A stretch of DNA of 64,000 nt from DATFVA01 sp963711455 (GCA_963711455.1 CAVQEH010000006.1:496001-560000), one strand, 5' to 3'. Positions 7,328-16,137 are shown, counted from the stretch's first letter. Numbers and translations are program-made. Notes: generated from the sequence alone by a model not told the origin.

Positions 7328-7792
7328 ATGGCACCAAAAATGGAGGTCGAAGAATATTTAAAAAACAGGGTGACAGATCAGATTGATTGGTATGATCGTA
7401 AAAGTACTTTAAATCAGAAAAAATTTAAGGCTATGCGGATTTCTGAGATCATACTTGCTACTCTGATTCCGTTTATAAGTGGGATGGCTGCAAGTTATGC
7501 CGGATTGGAAAAAATCGGAGTATTGGTAACGGGTGCGCTGGGTGTTATTATTGCCTGCCTGGCAGGCTTATTAAGCCTGGGACAGTTCCAGGAACACTGG
7601 ATTGAGTACAGAACTACATGTGAAAGTCTTAAAAAAGAAAAGTTCCTTTTCGAAACAGGAGTTGAACCTTATAATGGTAAGGATGCTTTTTCTCTTATTG
7701 TTCAAAGAACGGAAACATTAATTTCCAAAGAGAATACAAATTGGGCTCAGTATATGATGAAGAGTGAAAAAGGTGAAGAGAAAAAAGAGTAA
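7328..7792 (+). CDS. DUF4231/SLATT-like two-TM protein
   Basis: The ATG at 7328 lies 10 nt after AAGGAG (7312-7317) and gives 154 residues; an upstream extension to 7298 would run through the ribosome-binding site. The layout is that of DUF4231, a SLATT-type domain: a charged N-terminal helix with YDRKSTLNQKKFKAMR, two membrane helices (about residues 38-60 and 64-84), and a soluble helical tail with WIEYRTTCESLKKEKFLF. SLATT proteins are established 2-TM effector candidates in nucleotide-signalling conflict systems, thought to permeabilise the membrane. The gene is separated by about 150 bp from the three-gene cassette and converges on the STAND ATPase gene. Confidence 0.75.
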   Translation: MAPKMEVEEYLKNRVTDQIDWYDRKSTLNQKKFKAMRISEIILATLIPFISGMAASYAGLEKIGVLVTGALGVIIACLAGLLSLGQFQEHWIEYRTTCESLKKEKFLFETGVEPYNGKDAFSLIVQRTETLISKENTNWAQYMMKSEKGEEKKE

Positions 7793-7802
7793 TTCAATAT
7801 AG

Positions 7803-7855
7803 ATGATAATTGAAAAGATCGGGAATAGTAATAGGATTATCATTTTTTATTTTTT
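7803..7855 (+). terminator. Possible terminator between convergent genes
   Basis: ATGATAAT (7803-7810) pairs with ATTATCAT (7836-7843), followed by a T-rich run (7844-7854). The 25-nt loop is long for an intrinsic terminator. The structure overlaps the last codons of the convergent STAND gene. Confidence 0.35.
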
Positions 7856-10800
7856 GAAATAGGTTTACCATTTACATCGAAGTATTGTTCTTTCAATATG
7901 TATCCGTTTTTATCGTATTCAGCCTTCCAGCTTGCATAGTTTGAGCCTTTATAATTTACCGGTTTACCATCAACATCAAAAATCGCTCCCATTATCTGTC
8001 TGCCGTTCTCATTATATTCTGCTTTCCAGCTTGCATAATTCTCGCCTTTGTAATTTATGGGATTACCGTGCACGTCAAAATATGATTGAAATATAATATG
8101 ATGGTCACTATCGTACTCAGCCTTCCAGCTTGAATAATCCTGGTTTTTATAATTTACAGGTGCACCGTTAACATCAAATACAGCACACATTATTTCGTTT
8201 CCATTTCTATCGTATTCAGCTTTCCAGCTAGCATAATTTTCACCTTTATAATTAACCGGCTTTCCATCTTTATTAAAATATGATTCCATTATTTTGTTTC
8301 CATTTTCATTATACTGAGCCTTCCAGCTTGCATAATTCTGATCCGTAAAATTGACAGGATTACCATCCACATCAAAATAGGATTCCATTATCTGGTTTCC
8401 GTTATCATCAAATTCCGCTTTCCAGCTTGCATAACTCTCATCTTTGTAATTAACAGGTTTCCCGTATTTATCGAAGACAGCTCCCATAATTTGATGACCA
8501 CTCTCGTTGTAACCTGCTTTCCAACTGGCATAATTCTGACCCTGGTAATTAACTGGTTTTCCATTAACATCATAATATGCCTGAAATATAAGATTATGAT
8601 TATTATCGTAAGCAGCCCTCCAGCTTGCATAGCTCTGCCCTTTAAAATTGACAGGCTTACCGTTTACGTCGAAAACTGCACTCAGTATCTGGTTGTTCTG
8701 GTCATCGTATTCAGCTTTCCAGCTTGCATAATCCTGACCAATATAGTTAACAGGTTTGCCGTTAATATCGAAAATTGATACCCGGGTTTCGTTACCATTA
8801 ACATCACGTTCCGCTTTCCAGCTTGCATAGTTCTGCCCTTTATAATTAACCGGCTTTCCATCTACATCAAAAATTGCCCCCATTACCTGGTAACCATTTT
8901 TATCGTATTCAGCTCTCCAGCTTGCATAGTTATAATCCTTGCCATACCTGACCGGTTTGTTGTTAATATCAAAATAAGCTTCCATTATGCGGTTTTGGTA
9001 ACTATCATACCTTGTCTTTACAATTGAGTAATTATAATAATCACTAAAAGTTACAGGTTTATCATTGACATCAAAATACTCCTGCATAACCATATTACCT
9101 TTATAATACCTTGCTTTCCAGTAGGCATAATTTAAATCAGCGCTGCATTTTACGGGCTTATCATTAACATCTAAATACGAAAGCTTTACCCTGTTCCCAT
9201 CTTCATCATATTCGGCGGTCCAGCTTGCATAGGTATCATATTGACTATAATTAACAGGTTTTCCGTTCTCATCAAAATACGACTCCATTATTTCTTTGCT
9301 GTTGACATCATATTTAGCCCGCCAGCTTGCATAATTATAATCCGCACTATATTTAACAGGGTTGCCATTAACATCGAGGTATGATTCCATAATCTTATTA
9401 TTATGATTATCATATTCGGCTGTCCAGCTTGAGTAATTATAATAATTACTAAAGGCAGCCCGTTTCCCATAAGTATCATAATATTCTTTACCTATTAAAT
9501 TACCTTTATAATATCGTGCTTTCCAGCTTGAATAATAATAGCCCTCACCAATTATCACAGGTTTTTTATTAACATCAAAATAAGTCTGCGAAATGCGATT
9601 ACCTTCATTATCATATTCAGCTCGCCAGCCGGCATAATTATCATTTTTACTATAATTTACAGGATTGCCTTTTACATCAAAATATTCCTGCAGCAACTGG
9701 TTGCCTTTTTCATCGTAATCAGCTTCCCAGGATGAAAATTTATTTTCGTTACTATAGGCAACAGGGTTTTCATTAGCATCGAAGTATTCCTGTTTTGTAA
9801 TATTGCCATTGTTGTATGTCGCTTTCCATTCTGAAAAAGTATAATCATGATAGTTAGTACGGTTGTTATTTTTGTCAAAATATCTTGTTACAACCTGGTT
9901 ACCGTTGTTATCATATTCAGACTCAAGAATAGCCCATCCATCTTTAACATCAATTAATTTATTATTGATATCTCTCGCCACAGCTTTCTTTACATTTCCC
10001 AGATCATCATAACTTAACTCAAGAGACGAATTTCCTGCATTATCGTTCATCGGTTTGTCGGTAATATCAAGAGATGTCATTTTGCTTACTAATCCGTTTT
10101 TATAAAATGACTGCTCTCTTCCATAAGCTTTATCAGGGCCGGGAATAGGATTGCCGTTACGATCCTGGTAATGTAATTTAATCTCATATCCCTGATCAGA
10201 ATATTCAATTCTTATTGATCTGTCGGAATATGCCAGATTCGTTAGAACATCATTATTAGCGGTGGATTTCTGAGAAGTTTTAATTTCATTTCCGCCAGTG
10301 GAGCCCTGATTTGACGATGTACCTGAAGTTTGGATAGCTTCTTTAGATGAATTTTCCGGGGCTGTTTGAATTGTGCCATTGTCAGAATTTGATGGTTTAC
10401 TCAAGGATTGATTTGCTCCTGCTACTCCAACAGACTTTTTCTCTGTTTCTTTAACGGACATTAAAAAATAAGCATTACGGATATTCGCATTACTTTCGAG
10501 TGCAGGAGCGTAAGAAAGTCCCCAGACAAACTGGTCATTTTTATTATAAGCCATTTCGTAAACAATTTTTCCTTTTTCATCGCAAATAAATTCCCATTGA
10601 CACTCTGTTGGATGGTAATCAACACCCTCATCGAAATAAGTGCCTATGTTGTGTGCTGTTGTCAGTTCTCCCTTACTGTTTACTGCCTGCATTCTAAAAA
10701 CATGATTCTCTTTTTTGCTGCCCTTTTTAATTAATTTTAAAGACCAGGGGCGATTTTTTACCTGGTCAGAATTGAGCTTACCAACACCGACAGGAATTCC

Positions 10801-12480
10801 GAATTTTGTAGAAAAAGTATTATAATAAACAGCATGCTCCCACACATTTCTATCCAGATACCAATAAGCATAAATACCGCCGGCAATTAATAAAATTATT
10901 AATAAATAAACAGCATAGCGCAGTCTCCTGTTCCATATTTTCTGAACTTCAGCACTTTTTCGTTCTGCATCCGCTAACAATTTTGCCTGCTGCAGTTCAT
11001 ATATTCGTCTTTGTTCTTCTTCCTCTTCTTTTATACGAAAATCTTTTTCACTTGCATCAAGAAATTCCATTGAGATATCAAAATTACCTCCATATCGTTC
11101 TGCCCAGGCTTTGGTAGGTCGTTGGTTTTTCTTCCACTCAAGAGCCATTTCAAGATCCGGAGTACCATATAAGGCAGCCTGTCCTTTTTCCCATCTAAGA
11201 GCAGTCTGCATAAGCAGGCTGTAAGTCTGAGATGATTCGACTTCCTGTTCTACCCATGCAGATAATCTTTTCCATACCCTGATTAAGCTTTCATGAGTAA
11301 TATCTATTATGGTATCTTCATATAGATTTTCAGGAGGTGCAGGCAATAAAAATCCATATTCGGGTTTTCGAAATATTTTTACGATTTCTATTATACGATC
11401 AGATGTAACACCTGCCTGGTCTGCAATAATGCCTATAGCAGTAGGATGACGACCATCACGCCTTTCAGTTCCTCTTTCGCAAAGGCTACGAAATAATATT
11501 TCGGCAATCCGTTTTTGTTCATCATTAAGCTCATTATATGCTTCGTCTGCATGACGTGAAAGAGCTTCAGTTAAGCCTCCGACTTTTTCATAATCTGATG
11601 TAGTCAGAAGGTGCCCCAGGTTTTTTTCCGGCACATCTTCCAGCAATATATTTCTCCGCTGGTAATTTTCCTGCGGTACAGTGCAAGACCACATTCTCAT
11701 TAATACATGCTGCAGCACTGGCAGCAGGTTAGGATCAGAACCTGATTCATTTAGAAGACGGTTGACAAGTGAAGGCTCAATATCTCCGCAAAAAACATGT
11801 GCCGGCCCAACAATAGCTTTTTCTCTTTGATCCCTGTTCAGGCGGGGAGTAAGATACTGACTTGTGTTAAGCGTTTCAGGAAGTCCGGGAAATATTGCAC
11901 AGTCTCCAAGATAATCTGATCGCATAGTAATTACGATGTAAACAGGGAATTCACGTTGATCAGCAGTTTTAAGCAGCAGGTCGATGAATGCATCCTGCTC
12001 GTTCATATTTTTTGCATCACGGAATCTGAATAATTCTTCAAACTGATCAACAAGTATAAGAAGGTTTGAACCAGGTGGAATGGGTGATTGCCTCAGGATT
12101 TCAACCAGACCTAAAGGACCCCGCCTCAAAGTTGAATCAAGAAATGGAATGGCTTTTGAACCCCAATTCTGTTCTAAATTTAAAACCGATTCAACATATA
12201 ACGCTTCTGCTAAATGTTTGATGGGATGATTTCCAGGTCTCATAACGGCTATTCGCCACCTGGTTCCTGCAGGCGCCATAAAACCTGTCTTTAATGCTGA
12301 TACCATACCTGCTTTTGCAAGAGATGATTTACCGCAGCCGGACACTCCCACTATTGCAAGGAACCTGTTTTCATTTAACTTTTCCAGCAGTTGATCTGTT
12401 TGTTCTTCACGACCAAAAAATATATCTGCTTCATCCTCCTGAAATGGTCGCAATCCGGGATATGGAAATAGAGTTGGCAT
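7840..12480 (-). CDS. nSTAND1 NTPase with membrane helix and 20 C-terminal repeats
   Basis: A 1546-residue protein. Residues 1-420 form an nSTAND1-type ATPase. It opens PYPGLRPFQEDEADIFFGRE, has Walker A GVSGCGKSS at 45-53, Walker B LLILVDQFEELF near 140-150, and a helical/winged-helix portion after it. A charged stretch (470-515) leads to one membrane helix (about 519-541). By the positive-inside rule (RRLRYA before it) the ATPase is cytosolic and the rest periplasmic. Residues 545-690 are a globular region and 690-745 a low-complexity Ser/Asn/Thr linker. Residues 882-1546 are twenty 32-34-residue repeats of the type YASWKAEYD.NGN.I.ESYF followed by DVNGKPVNYKG. STAND ATPases are established signal-sensing switches. 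The gene shares 1 nt (TAATG) with the upstream TIR gene. Confidence 0.9.
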   Translation of the reverse strand: MPTLFPYPGLRPFQEDEADIFFGREEQTDQLLEKLNENRFLAIVGVSGCGKSSLAKAGMVSALKTGFMAPAGTRWRIAVMRPGNHPIKHLAEALYVESVLNLEQNWGSKAIPFLDSTLRRGPLGLVEILRQSPIPPGSNLLILVDQFEELFRFRDAKNMNEQDAFIDLLLKTADQREFPVYIVITMRSDYLGDCAIFPGLPETLNTSQYLTPRLNRDQREKAIVGPAHVFCGDIEPSLVNRLLNESGSDPNLLPVLQHVLMRMWSCTVPQENYQRRNILLEDVPEKNLGHLLTTSDYEKVGGLTEALSRHADEAYNELNDEQKRIAEILFRSLCERGTERRDGRHPTAIGIIADQAGVTSDRIIEIVKIFRKPEYGFLLPAPPENLYEDTIIDITHESLIRVWKRLSAWVEQEVESSQTYSLLMQTALRWEKGQAALYGTPDLEMALEWKKNQRPTKAWAERYGGNFDISMEFLDASEKDFRIKEEEEEQRRIYELQQAKLLADAERKSAEVQKIWNRRLRYAVYLLIILLIAGGIYAYWYLDRNVWEHAVYYNTFSTKFGIPVGVGKLNSDQVKNRPWSLKLIKKGSKKENHVFRMQAVNSKGELTTAHNIGTYFDEGVDYHPTECQWEFICDEKGKIVYEMAYNKNDQFVWGLSYAPALESNANIRNAYFLMSVKETEKKSVGVAGANQSLSKPSNSDNGTIQTAPENSSKEAIQTSGTSSNQGSTGGNEIKTSQKSTANNDVLTNLAYSDRSIRIEYSDQGYEIKLHYQDRNGNPIPGPDKAYGREQSFYKNGLVSKMTSLDITDKPMNDNAGNSSLELSYDDLGNVKKAVARDINNKLIDVKDGWAILESEYDNNGNQVVTRYFDKNNNRTNYHDYTFSEWKATYNNGNITKQEYFDANENPVAYSNENKFSSWEADYDEKGNQLLQEYFDVKGNPVNYSKNDNYAGWRAEYDNEGNRISQTYFDVNKKPVIIGEGYYYSSWKARYYKGNLIGKEYYDTYGKRAAFSNYYNYSSWTAEYDNHNNKIMESYLDVNGNPVKYSADYNYASWRAKYDVNSKEIMESYFDENGKPVNYSQYDTYASWTAEYDEDGNRVKLSYLDVNDKPVKCSADLNYAYWKARYYKGNMVMQEYFDVNDKPVTFSDYYNYSIVKTRYDSYQNRIMEAYFDINNKPVRYGKDYNYASWRAEYDKNGYQVMGAIFDVDGKPVNYKGQNYASWKAERDVNGNETRVSIFDINGKPVNYIGQDYASWKAEYDDQNNQILSAVFDVNGKPVNFKGQSYASWRAAYDNNHNLIFQAYYDVNGKPVNYQGQNYASWKAGYNESGHQIMGAVFDKYGKPVNYKDESYASWKAEFDDNGNQIMESYFDVDGNPVNFTDQNYASWKAQYNENGNKIMESYFNKDGKPVNYKGENYASWKAEYDRNGNEIMCAVFDVNGAPVNYKNQDYSSWKAEYDSDHHIIFQSYFDVHGNPINYKGENYASWKAEYNENGRQIMGAIFDVDGKPVNYKGSNYASWKAEYDKNGYILKEQYFDVNGKPISKNKK
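7843..9837 (-). repeat. Tandem coding repeats, 20 units of 96-102 bp
   Basis: Twenty units encode 32-34 residues each. Units 1-9 (from 9837) have variable linkers. Units 10-20 (8928-7843) are all 33 residues (the last 32) and much more alike, indicating recent amplification or homogenisation. The tryptophan is present in every unit except unit 9, where VKT replaces WKA. Copy number may vary between strains by recombination. Confidence 0.9.
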
Positions 12481-13943
12481 TATTTCACTCCTTCTCTCAG
12501 GAGATCGATGAACTTCGATAGTTCTTTTTCATCAAACTGTTTACGGGAATTCAGAATATGCATTCCTGATATATTCATATCAAGAGGATATTTTTGTTCT
12601 GGAGGACCTTCAAAGATAGCTAAAGCCTGTAAAGGCTGTACTCTACCAGCAAGAATTTTTCGACTTTCGCGCAAAGTCTGTCTTACCCAATCTACTGTGC
12701 TGTTTCCATAAACTATTATAATACCTGTACAGTCCGAAAGATTTTGAACAAGGTCCTGCCTGTTCTTAGCCGGGTCACTACTTTGGATTGGTAAAATATA
12801 ATCTATATTATAACGGGACAGAATCTCACAAACCTGTTCAGCTAATCTCCTGTCTGAAGATTCCATGTTAACAAACACAAATGCGTTAACAGGCTGTATT
12901 GGCTTTGGTTTTTCACTAAGACGTTTTTGTATCTCACGTTTGAAATCTTCAATTCCCTCGGCACGGACATTATCCCCTTCCACCAGGCGACGATGATTTT
13001 CATCTTCAATAACAGATATATCAAGAGCGGGGCTTCGCCACTGTAAGAGAGGTTTATTATTTTCATTTGCCAGATCAAGCTGTAATTGGATATAGCCTTG
13101 CGGCAAATCCGGCGGCTTTCTTCCCGGTATTCCGCTCAAAAGCTGAACAAAGAGTGAACATTTTGCCAGGTCACGCTCAACAGACTGTTTGAATTTTTCA
13201 GGATCCAACGAATATTGAGTTTCCGGCAGAACATAAAATCCTGCCTGGCTTAAGTATCGTTTTACATTGTTGCGTTCAAACTCAAGGTCATCAGTTACCT
13301 GGGCAAGAAAGACAGTTGATGCAACGGGAGTTGTAGTTTCAACGGATGGAGATGTATACACTGTACCTGTTGGTACAGATTTTCCTGATTTTCCTTTCAA
13401 ACTTCGCAGTTCGCTTACAAGCTCTCCCGATAAGTCATTAATTATATCGAAGTAAGTACTATAATTAACAGCAAGCTCTCTCTCAATTTCCGGAGTTCCG
13501 AGAATATGCGGCGGTTTTCCCTCACGATCAATTTTCCAGAATTGAAAACCCTTCAAATCACAAAACTCAGACGGTCGTTCATCAATTTTATCACGTTCAA
13601 TAATAAATACTCTTGTTTCATATTCTTTAATCACGTTGAGGAAAGTATTTTTTTCACGGTTACACCATTCAGATATAATATAACCGGGTGATAAAACTAT
13701 TAATATTGTGGCAGATTTCTTTACAGCTTCCAGTATCTGGGGTGTGATTGGCTCCCGGTTCTGGAGCTTATAATCCATCCAGATCGAATAAATATCGCTG
13801 CGACCAAGCTTTTGATCGAGGTAGGTTCTCAGACAATCATGCAGCGTGCTTACCCAACCTTTAGTTATCCCGGGCAGCAATTCATTGTCAATATGGGCAT
13901 AGCTGACAAAAATATCATATTCATAATCCGGTACGTAGACCAT
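12480..13943 (-). CDS. TIR-domain effector with two further TIR-like domains
   Basis: The start is ATG at 13943, 5 nt after GGAGG; a TTG further out lies inside that ribosome-binding site. The product has 487 residues. Residues 8-130 are a TIR domain: YDIFVSYAHID at the first strand, IWMDYKL in the middle and SPGYIISEWCNREK at the active-site helix, with the glutamate expected for NAD cleavage at about position 97. Residues about 205-335 (VFLAQVTDDLEFERNNVKRY) and 355-487 (AFVFVNMESSDRRLAEQV) are further Rossmann-like domains resembling TIR/DUF4062 folds. The gene is translationally coupled to the STAND ATPase. TIR-STAND pairs are known antiviral or abortive-infection systems; likely role: NAD depletion or signal synthesis when the STAND partner is triggered. 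Confidence 0.85.
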   Translation of the reverse strand: MVYVPDYEYDIFVSYAHIDNELLPGITKGWVSTLHDCLRTYLDQKLGRSDIYSIWMDYKLQNREPITPQILEAVKKSATILIVLSPGYIISEWCNREKNTFLNVIKEYETRVFIIERDKIDERPSEFCDLKGFQFWKIDREGKPPHILGTPEIERELAVNYSTYFDIINDLSGELVSELRSLKGKSGKSVPTGTVYTSPSVETTTPVASTVFLAQVTDDLEFERNNVKRYLSQAGFYVLPETQYSLDPEKFKQSVERDLAKCSLFVQLLSGIPGRKPPDLPQGYIQLQLDLANENNKPLLQWRSPALDISVIEDENHRRLVEGDNVRAEGIEDFKREIQKRLSEKPKPIQPVNAFVFVNMESSDRRLAEQVCEILSRYNIDYILPIQSSDPAKNRQDLVQNLSDCTGIIIVYGNSTVDWVRQTLRESRKILAGRVQPLQALAIFEGPPEQKYPLDMNISGMHILNSRKQFDEKELSKFIDLLREGVK

Positions 13944-14393
13944 AAGAACCTCCAATATATTTACTGGCGGAAATACATATCTTATTCAATTTCAATTAAT
14001 GAATTTTATTAACGATTATAAGAAAGTTATATAAGATTAAATATGTTAAATAAGTTTTTATTTATTCTGAAATGAAAAGAGATTTAATTACCTAATAAGT
14101 AATAACAATTTATAGCCTGAGGTATCTCTGGATTAAAGGAATGTGATTAGAAAGTAAAAAATAGTCTGTTATTTCACTCAAGGCAATAAATGTTAATCAG
14201 AAAATAATTTTTTCCACTAAAAATGTCAATTATTAATTAAGATAAACGACAAAATTCGGGAAAATGATATGAAATAATTAAGCTATAATTGCTATATTCC
14301 ATTTTAATTCCCCTACCAAGTGCACTCTATTATAAGAATGTAAAACGATTTTCATCAGAGGGGATGATTAAAGAAATCTTTGAATGACGGAAT
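13944..14393. other. Divergent promoter region of the TIR-STAND operon
   Basis: 450 bp between the minus-strand TIR-STAND operon and the + strand MPF-protein gene. No coding potential. It must carry the promoter for the TIR gene (whose ribosome-binding site is at 13949-13953) and probably that of the 14394 gene. No operator-like dyad is obvious. Confidence 0.5.
13949..13953 (-). promoter_or_regulatory. Shine-Dalgarno GGAGG fixing the TIR gene start
   Basis: On the minus strand GGAGG is followed after exactly 5 nt by ATG at 13943-13941. This rules out the TTG at 13955 as start. Confidence 0.8.
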
Positions 14394-15311
14394 ATGAGTA
14401 CAAATAGAAAAATTAGCCCTATATATGCACGTTATAATGGAGGGATGCTCGGATATTTTTTGTCCGGAGCCCCTGCTTATTATGCTAATTCACGTTATCC
14501 TGTTCTTCGCCGACGATTGAATCAGTTTCTTGAAGAACTTGATCTTTTACCAATCCTGCCGAAAGATCGGCCAAAGCACTCAGCGGAAGGGCAGTTAATT
14601 AAAGAAGTTATTTTTATGGTCAGAACCGTTTCTGAAATGACTGCTGATTTTGCTTACCTGTCCTGCCTGGCATTTCAATATGTTATTCAAAGGGGAGTCA
14701 ACCTTAAAATTGCCTACGAATGTAGGAATATTGCAAAAGAATGGATGGACAAATATGAAATTTCAACGGAAAGACTGGATGACTTTGCTTCTTCAATTGT
14801 CACTGGAAAAGATGGATGGATCTCAGCAGACGAACTTCATACTGCCGGACTTAAATTTCTGAAGTCATTGATCGAACCTTTAAGAACAAGCAAAAACACT
14901 GCTTTCGTTGCTATGCCCTTTGCGCGTCCTTTTGATAAATATTATTTCAGTTTTTACAAGCCGCTTCTTGCAAGGTTAAATTTAAATGCCATTCGTGCAT
15001 GGGGTGGTTTGTCTCATGAAAACTACCAGGAAATTATTGCCATTTTAATAAGAAAATGCGGCGTAGTGCTGGCTGATCTGACAACATTGAATATTAATGT
15101 TATTCATGAAATTGGAATGGCTGAAAGTATGGATAAAACTCTTTTTCTTATTGCAGCAAAAGATGAAGTAATTCCTCCATCAAATCTGGCTGATCTTGCA
15201 ATTATTCAGTATGACCGATCGGGAACTGATTGGGAAAGAAGAGAAATTGAAAATTGTGCGGCTATAATATCTCTGGAAAAAGCAGGACTGGAATTTATGG
15301 CGAATAATTGA
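14394..15311 (+). CDS. MPF/TIR-like (2-deoxyribosyltransferase-fold) protein
   Basis: A 305-residue soluble protein. The N-terminal 165 residues are helical and unassigned. The C-terminal domain (about 168-300) has the motif set of a TIR-like/nucleoside 2-deoxyribosyltransferase-like fold found in conflict genes: AFVAMPFARPFDKYY at 170, VVLADLTTLNINVIHEIGMA around 224-243 with a candidate catalytic glutamate (E239), and LADLAIIQYDRS near the end. Such domains hydrolyse or transfer nucleotide/NAD-type substrates. It is transcribed away from the TIR-STAND operon and may be an additional effector or sensor in the same island. Exact chemistry cannot be stated. The ATG has no strong ribosome-binding site. 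Confidence 0.75.
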   Translation: MSTNRKISPIYARYNGGMLGYFLSGAPAYYANSRYPVLRRRLNQFLEELDLLPILPKDRPKHSAEGQLIKEVIFMVRTVSEMTADFAYLSCLAFQYVIQRGVNLKIAYECRNIAKEWMDKYEISTERLDDFASSIVTGKDGWISADELHTAGLKFLKSLIEPLRTSKNTAFVAMPFARPFDKYYFSFYKPLLARLNLNAIRAWGGLSHENYQEIIAILIRKCGVVLADLTTLNINVIHEIGMAESMDKTLFLIAAKDEVIPPSNLADLAIIQYDRSGTDWERREIENCAAIISLEKAGLEFMANN

Positions 15312-15386
15312 AAATCTTCTCCCTTCTAAGTATTTTTAATTTGTCTCCGTAAGGAGTTTATCTTTCATTAACTGTCAGGCTGGTAT

Positions 15387-15599
15387 ATGAAAGAATTTTT
15401 TAGTGTTGAAGAAGTTGCAAAACTACTCGAGATTACTCATTCCGGAGTATTATATCATATTAAAACCGGAAAGCTTAAAGCTCAACAGGTGGGAAAAATC
15501 TACATTATTTCGAAAGAAGATTTTGGAGATTTCCTTAAACTGCATAGGGAAGAGAAGAAGAAACCTTCCAAATCAATTCAAACAAAATTAAATTTTTAA
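15387..15599 (+). CDS. Excisionase-like HTH (helix_turn_helix_17) protein
   Basis: A 70-residue protein with the MerR/excisionase-type winged helix: FFSVEEVAKLLEITHSGVLY as the recognition helix pair, then IKTGKLKAQQVGKIYIIS as the wing and DFGDFLKLH as the last helix. It should bind DNA as a small regulator or recombination-directionality factor. The lysine-rich tail ends SIQTKLNF, which fits the QxxLxF pattern of sliding-clamp-binding peptides. It lies 75 bp after the MPF-protein gene and may regulate the island or be a leftover of mobility. Such HTH proteins also act as antitoxin-like regulators. Confidence 0.75.
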   Translation: MKEFFSVEEVAKLLEITHSGVLYHIKTGKLKAQQVGKIYIISKEDFGDFLKLHREEKKKPSKSIQTKLNF

Positions 15600-15748
15600 T
15601 AACCTTACTAAATAAATCAACCGGTTTAGTGGTTTAGTCAGTTTGGAGTAGATTATATCTCACAGAACTTTTTTTGTTTTATACTTTTTAGTGAGGTATT
15701 ATTTAGCAATAAACAAGGCTGCTTAAGACCAGCTATTTAAATCTGAAG

Positions 15749-15907
15749 CTAAAATTTATCGGGTTTCAGATTATTTAAATATTTATTCAAATCGAAATTA
15801 TTTCTGTTATACTTCCTGTTCTTTTGGGGTCTTTCTTTAAAATTATCAGACTGAAGTTTCTTCACTTTAGAGTCGGGATTTGTTAATCTTCTCCAATTTA
15901 CTTTCAT
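15749..15907 (-). CDS. Possible small basic protein
   Basis: A 52-residue frame starting ATG at 15907 with AAAGG 10 nt upstream. It is strongly basic and asparagine-rich (KVNWRRLTNPDSKVKKL at the start). It has no recognisable family. Its start is 51 bp from the palindrome at 15958-15977. It could be a small nucleic-acid-binding protein or a chance ORF. Confidence 0.3.
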   Translation of the reverse strand: MKVNWRRLTNPDSKVKKLQSDNFKERPQKNRKYNRNNFDLNKYLNNLKPDKF

Positions 15908-15957
15908 ATTAATACCTTTATGTAAAAGCATTATACAATAAAATTTCAAAGAAATAA

Positions 15958-15977
15958 TCTAAAAAATATTTTTTAGA
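15958..15977. promoter_or_regulatory. Perfect 20-bp AT-rich palindrome before Mn exporter
   Basis: TCTAAAAAATATTTTTTAGA is a perfect palindrome. It lies 160 bp upstream of the putative manganese exporter and between it and the divergent small ORF. A metal-responsive repressor site is possible; no class is recognised, and AT-richness makes chance formation less unlikely. Confidence 0.3.
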
Positions 15978-16137
15978 CTCAATGAAATTCGTCACAACGG
16001 TTTATTTGCAATCTCAATGAAGAAATAAGAGGCTATAATCAAATTCTATTTCTAAATATATCTTTCAGTTTTTATTAAATCTTATAAACAACTCATATAT
16101 TTGTGTTTACACATATTTTTTTTCCGGATTCGTAATA

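Larger units (their letters stand above)
15600..16137. other. Intergenic region with one doubtful small ORF and a dyad
   Basis: About 540 bp holding a possible 52-codon gene on the minus strand (15749-15907) and a 20-bp palindrome (15958-15977). No other structure was seen. Confidence 0.5.

Noticed and set aside
7843..9837. Regular 99-bp repeats as a possible CRISPR array
   Set aside because: They are coding repeats in frame with the STAND gene; spacers and repeats are not distinguishable and the period is far too long.
9288..9878. Secondary minus-strand frames inside the STAND repeat array
   Set aside because: They recur in step with the repeats and are out-of-frame shadows of the main gene.
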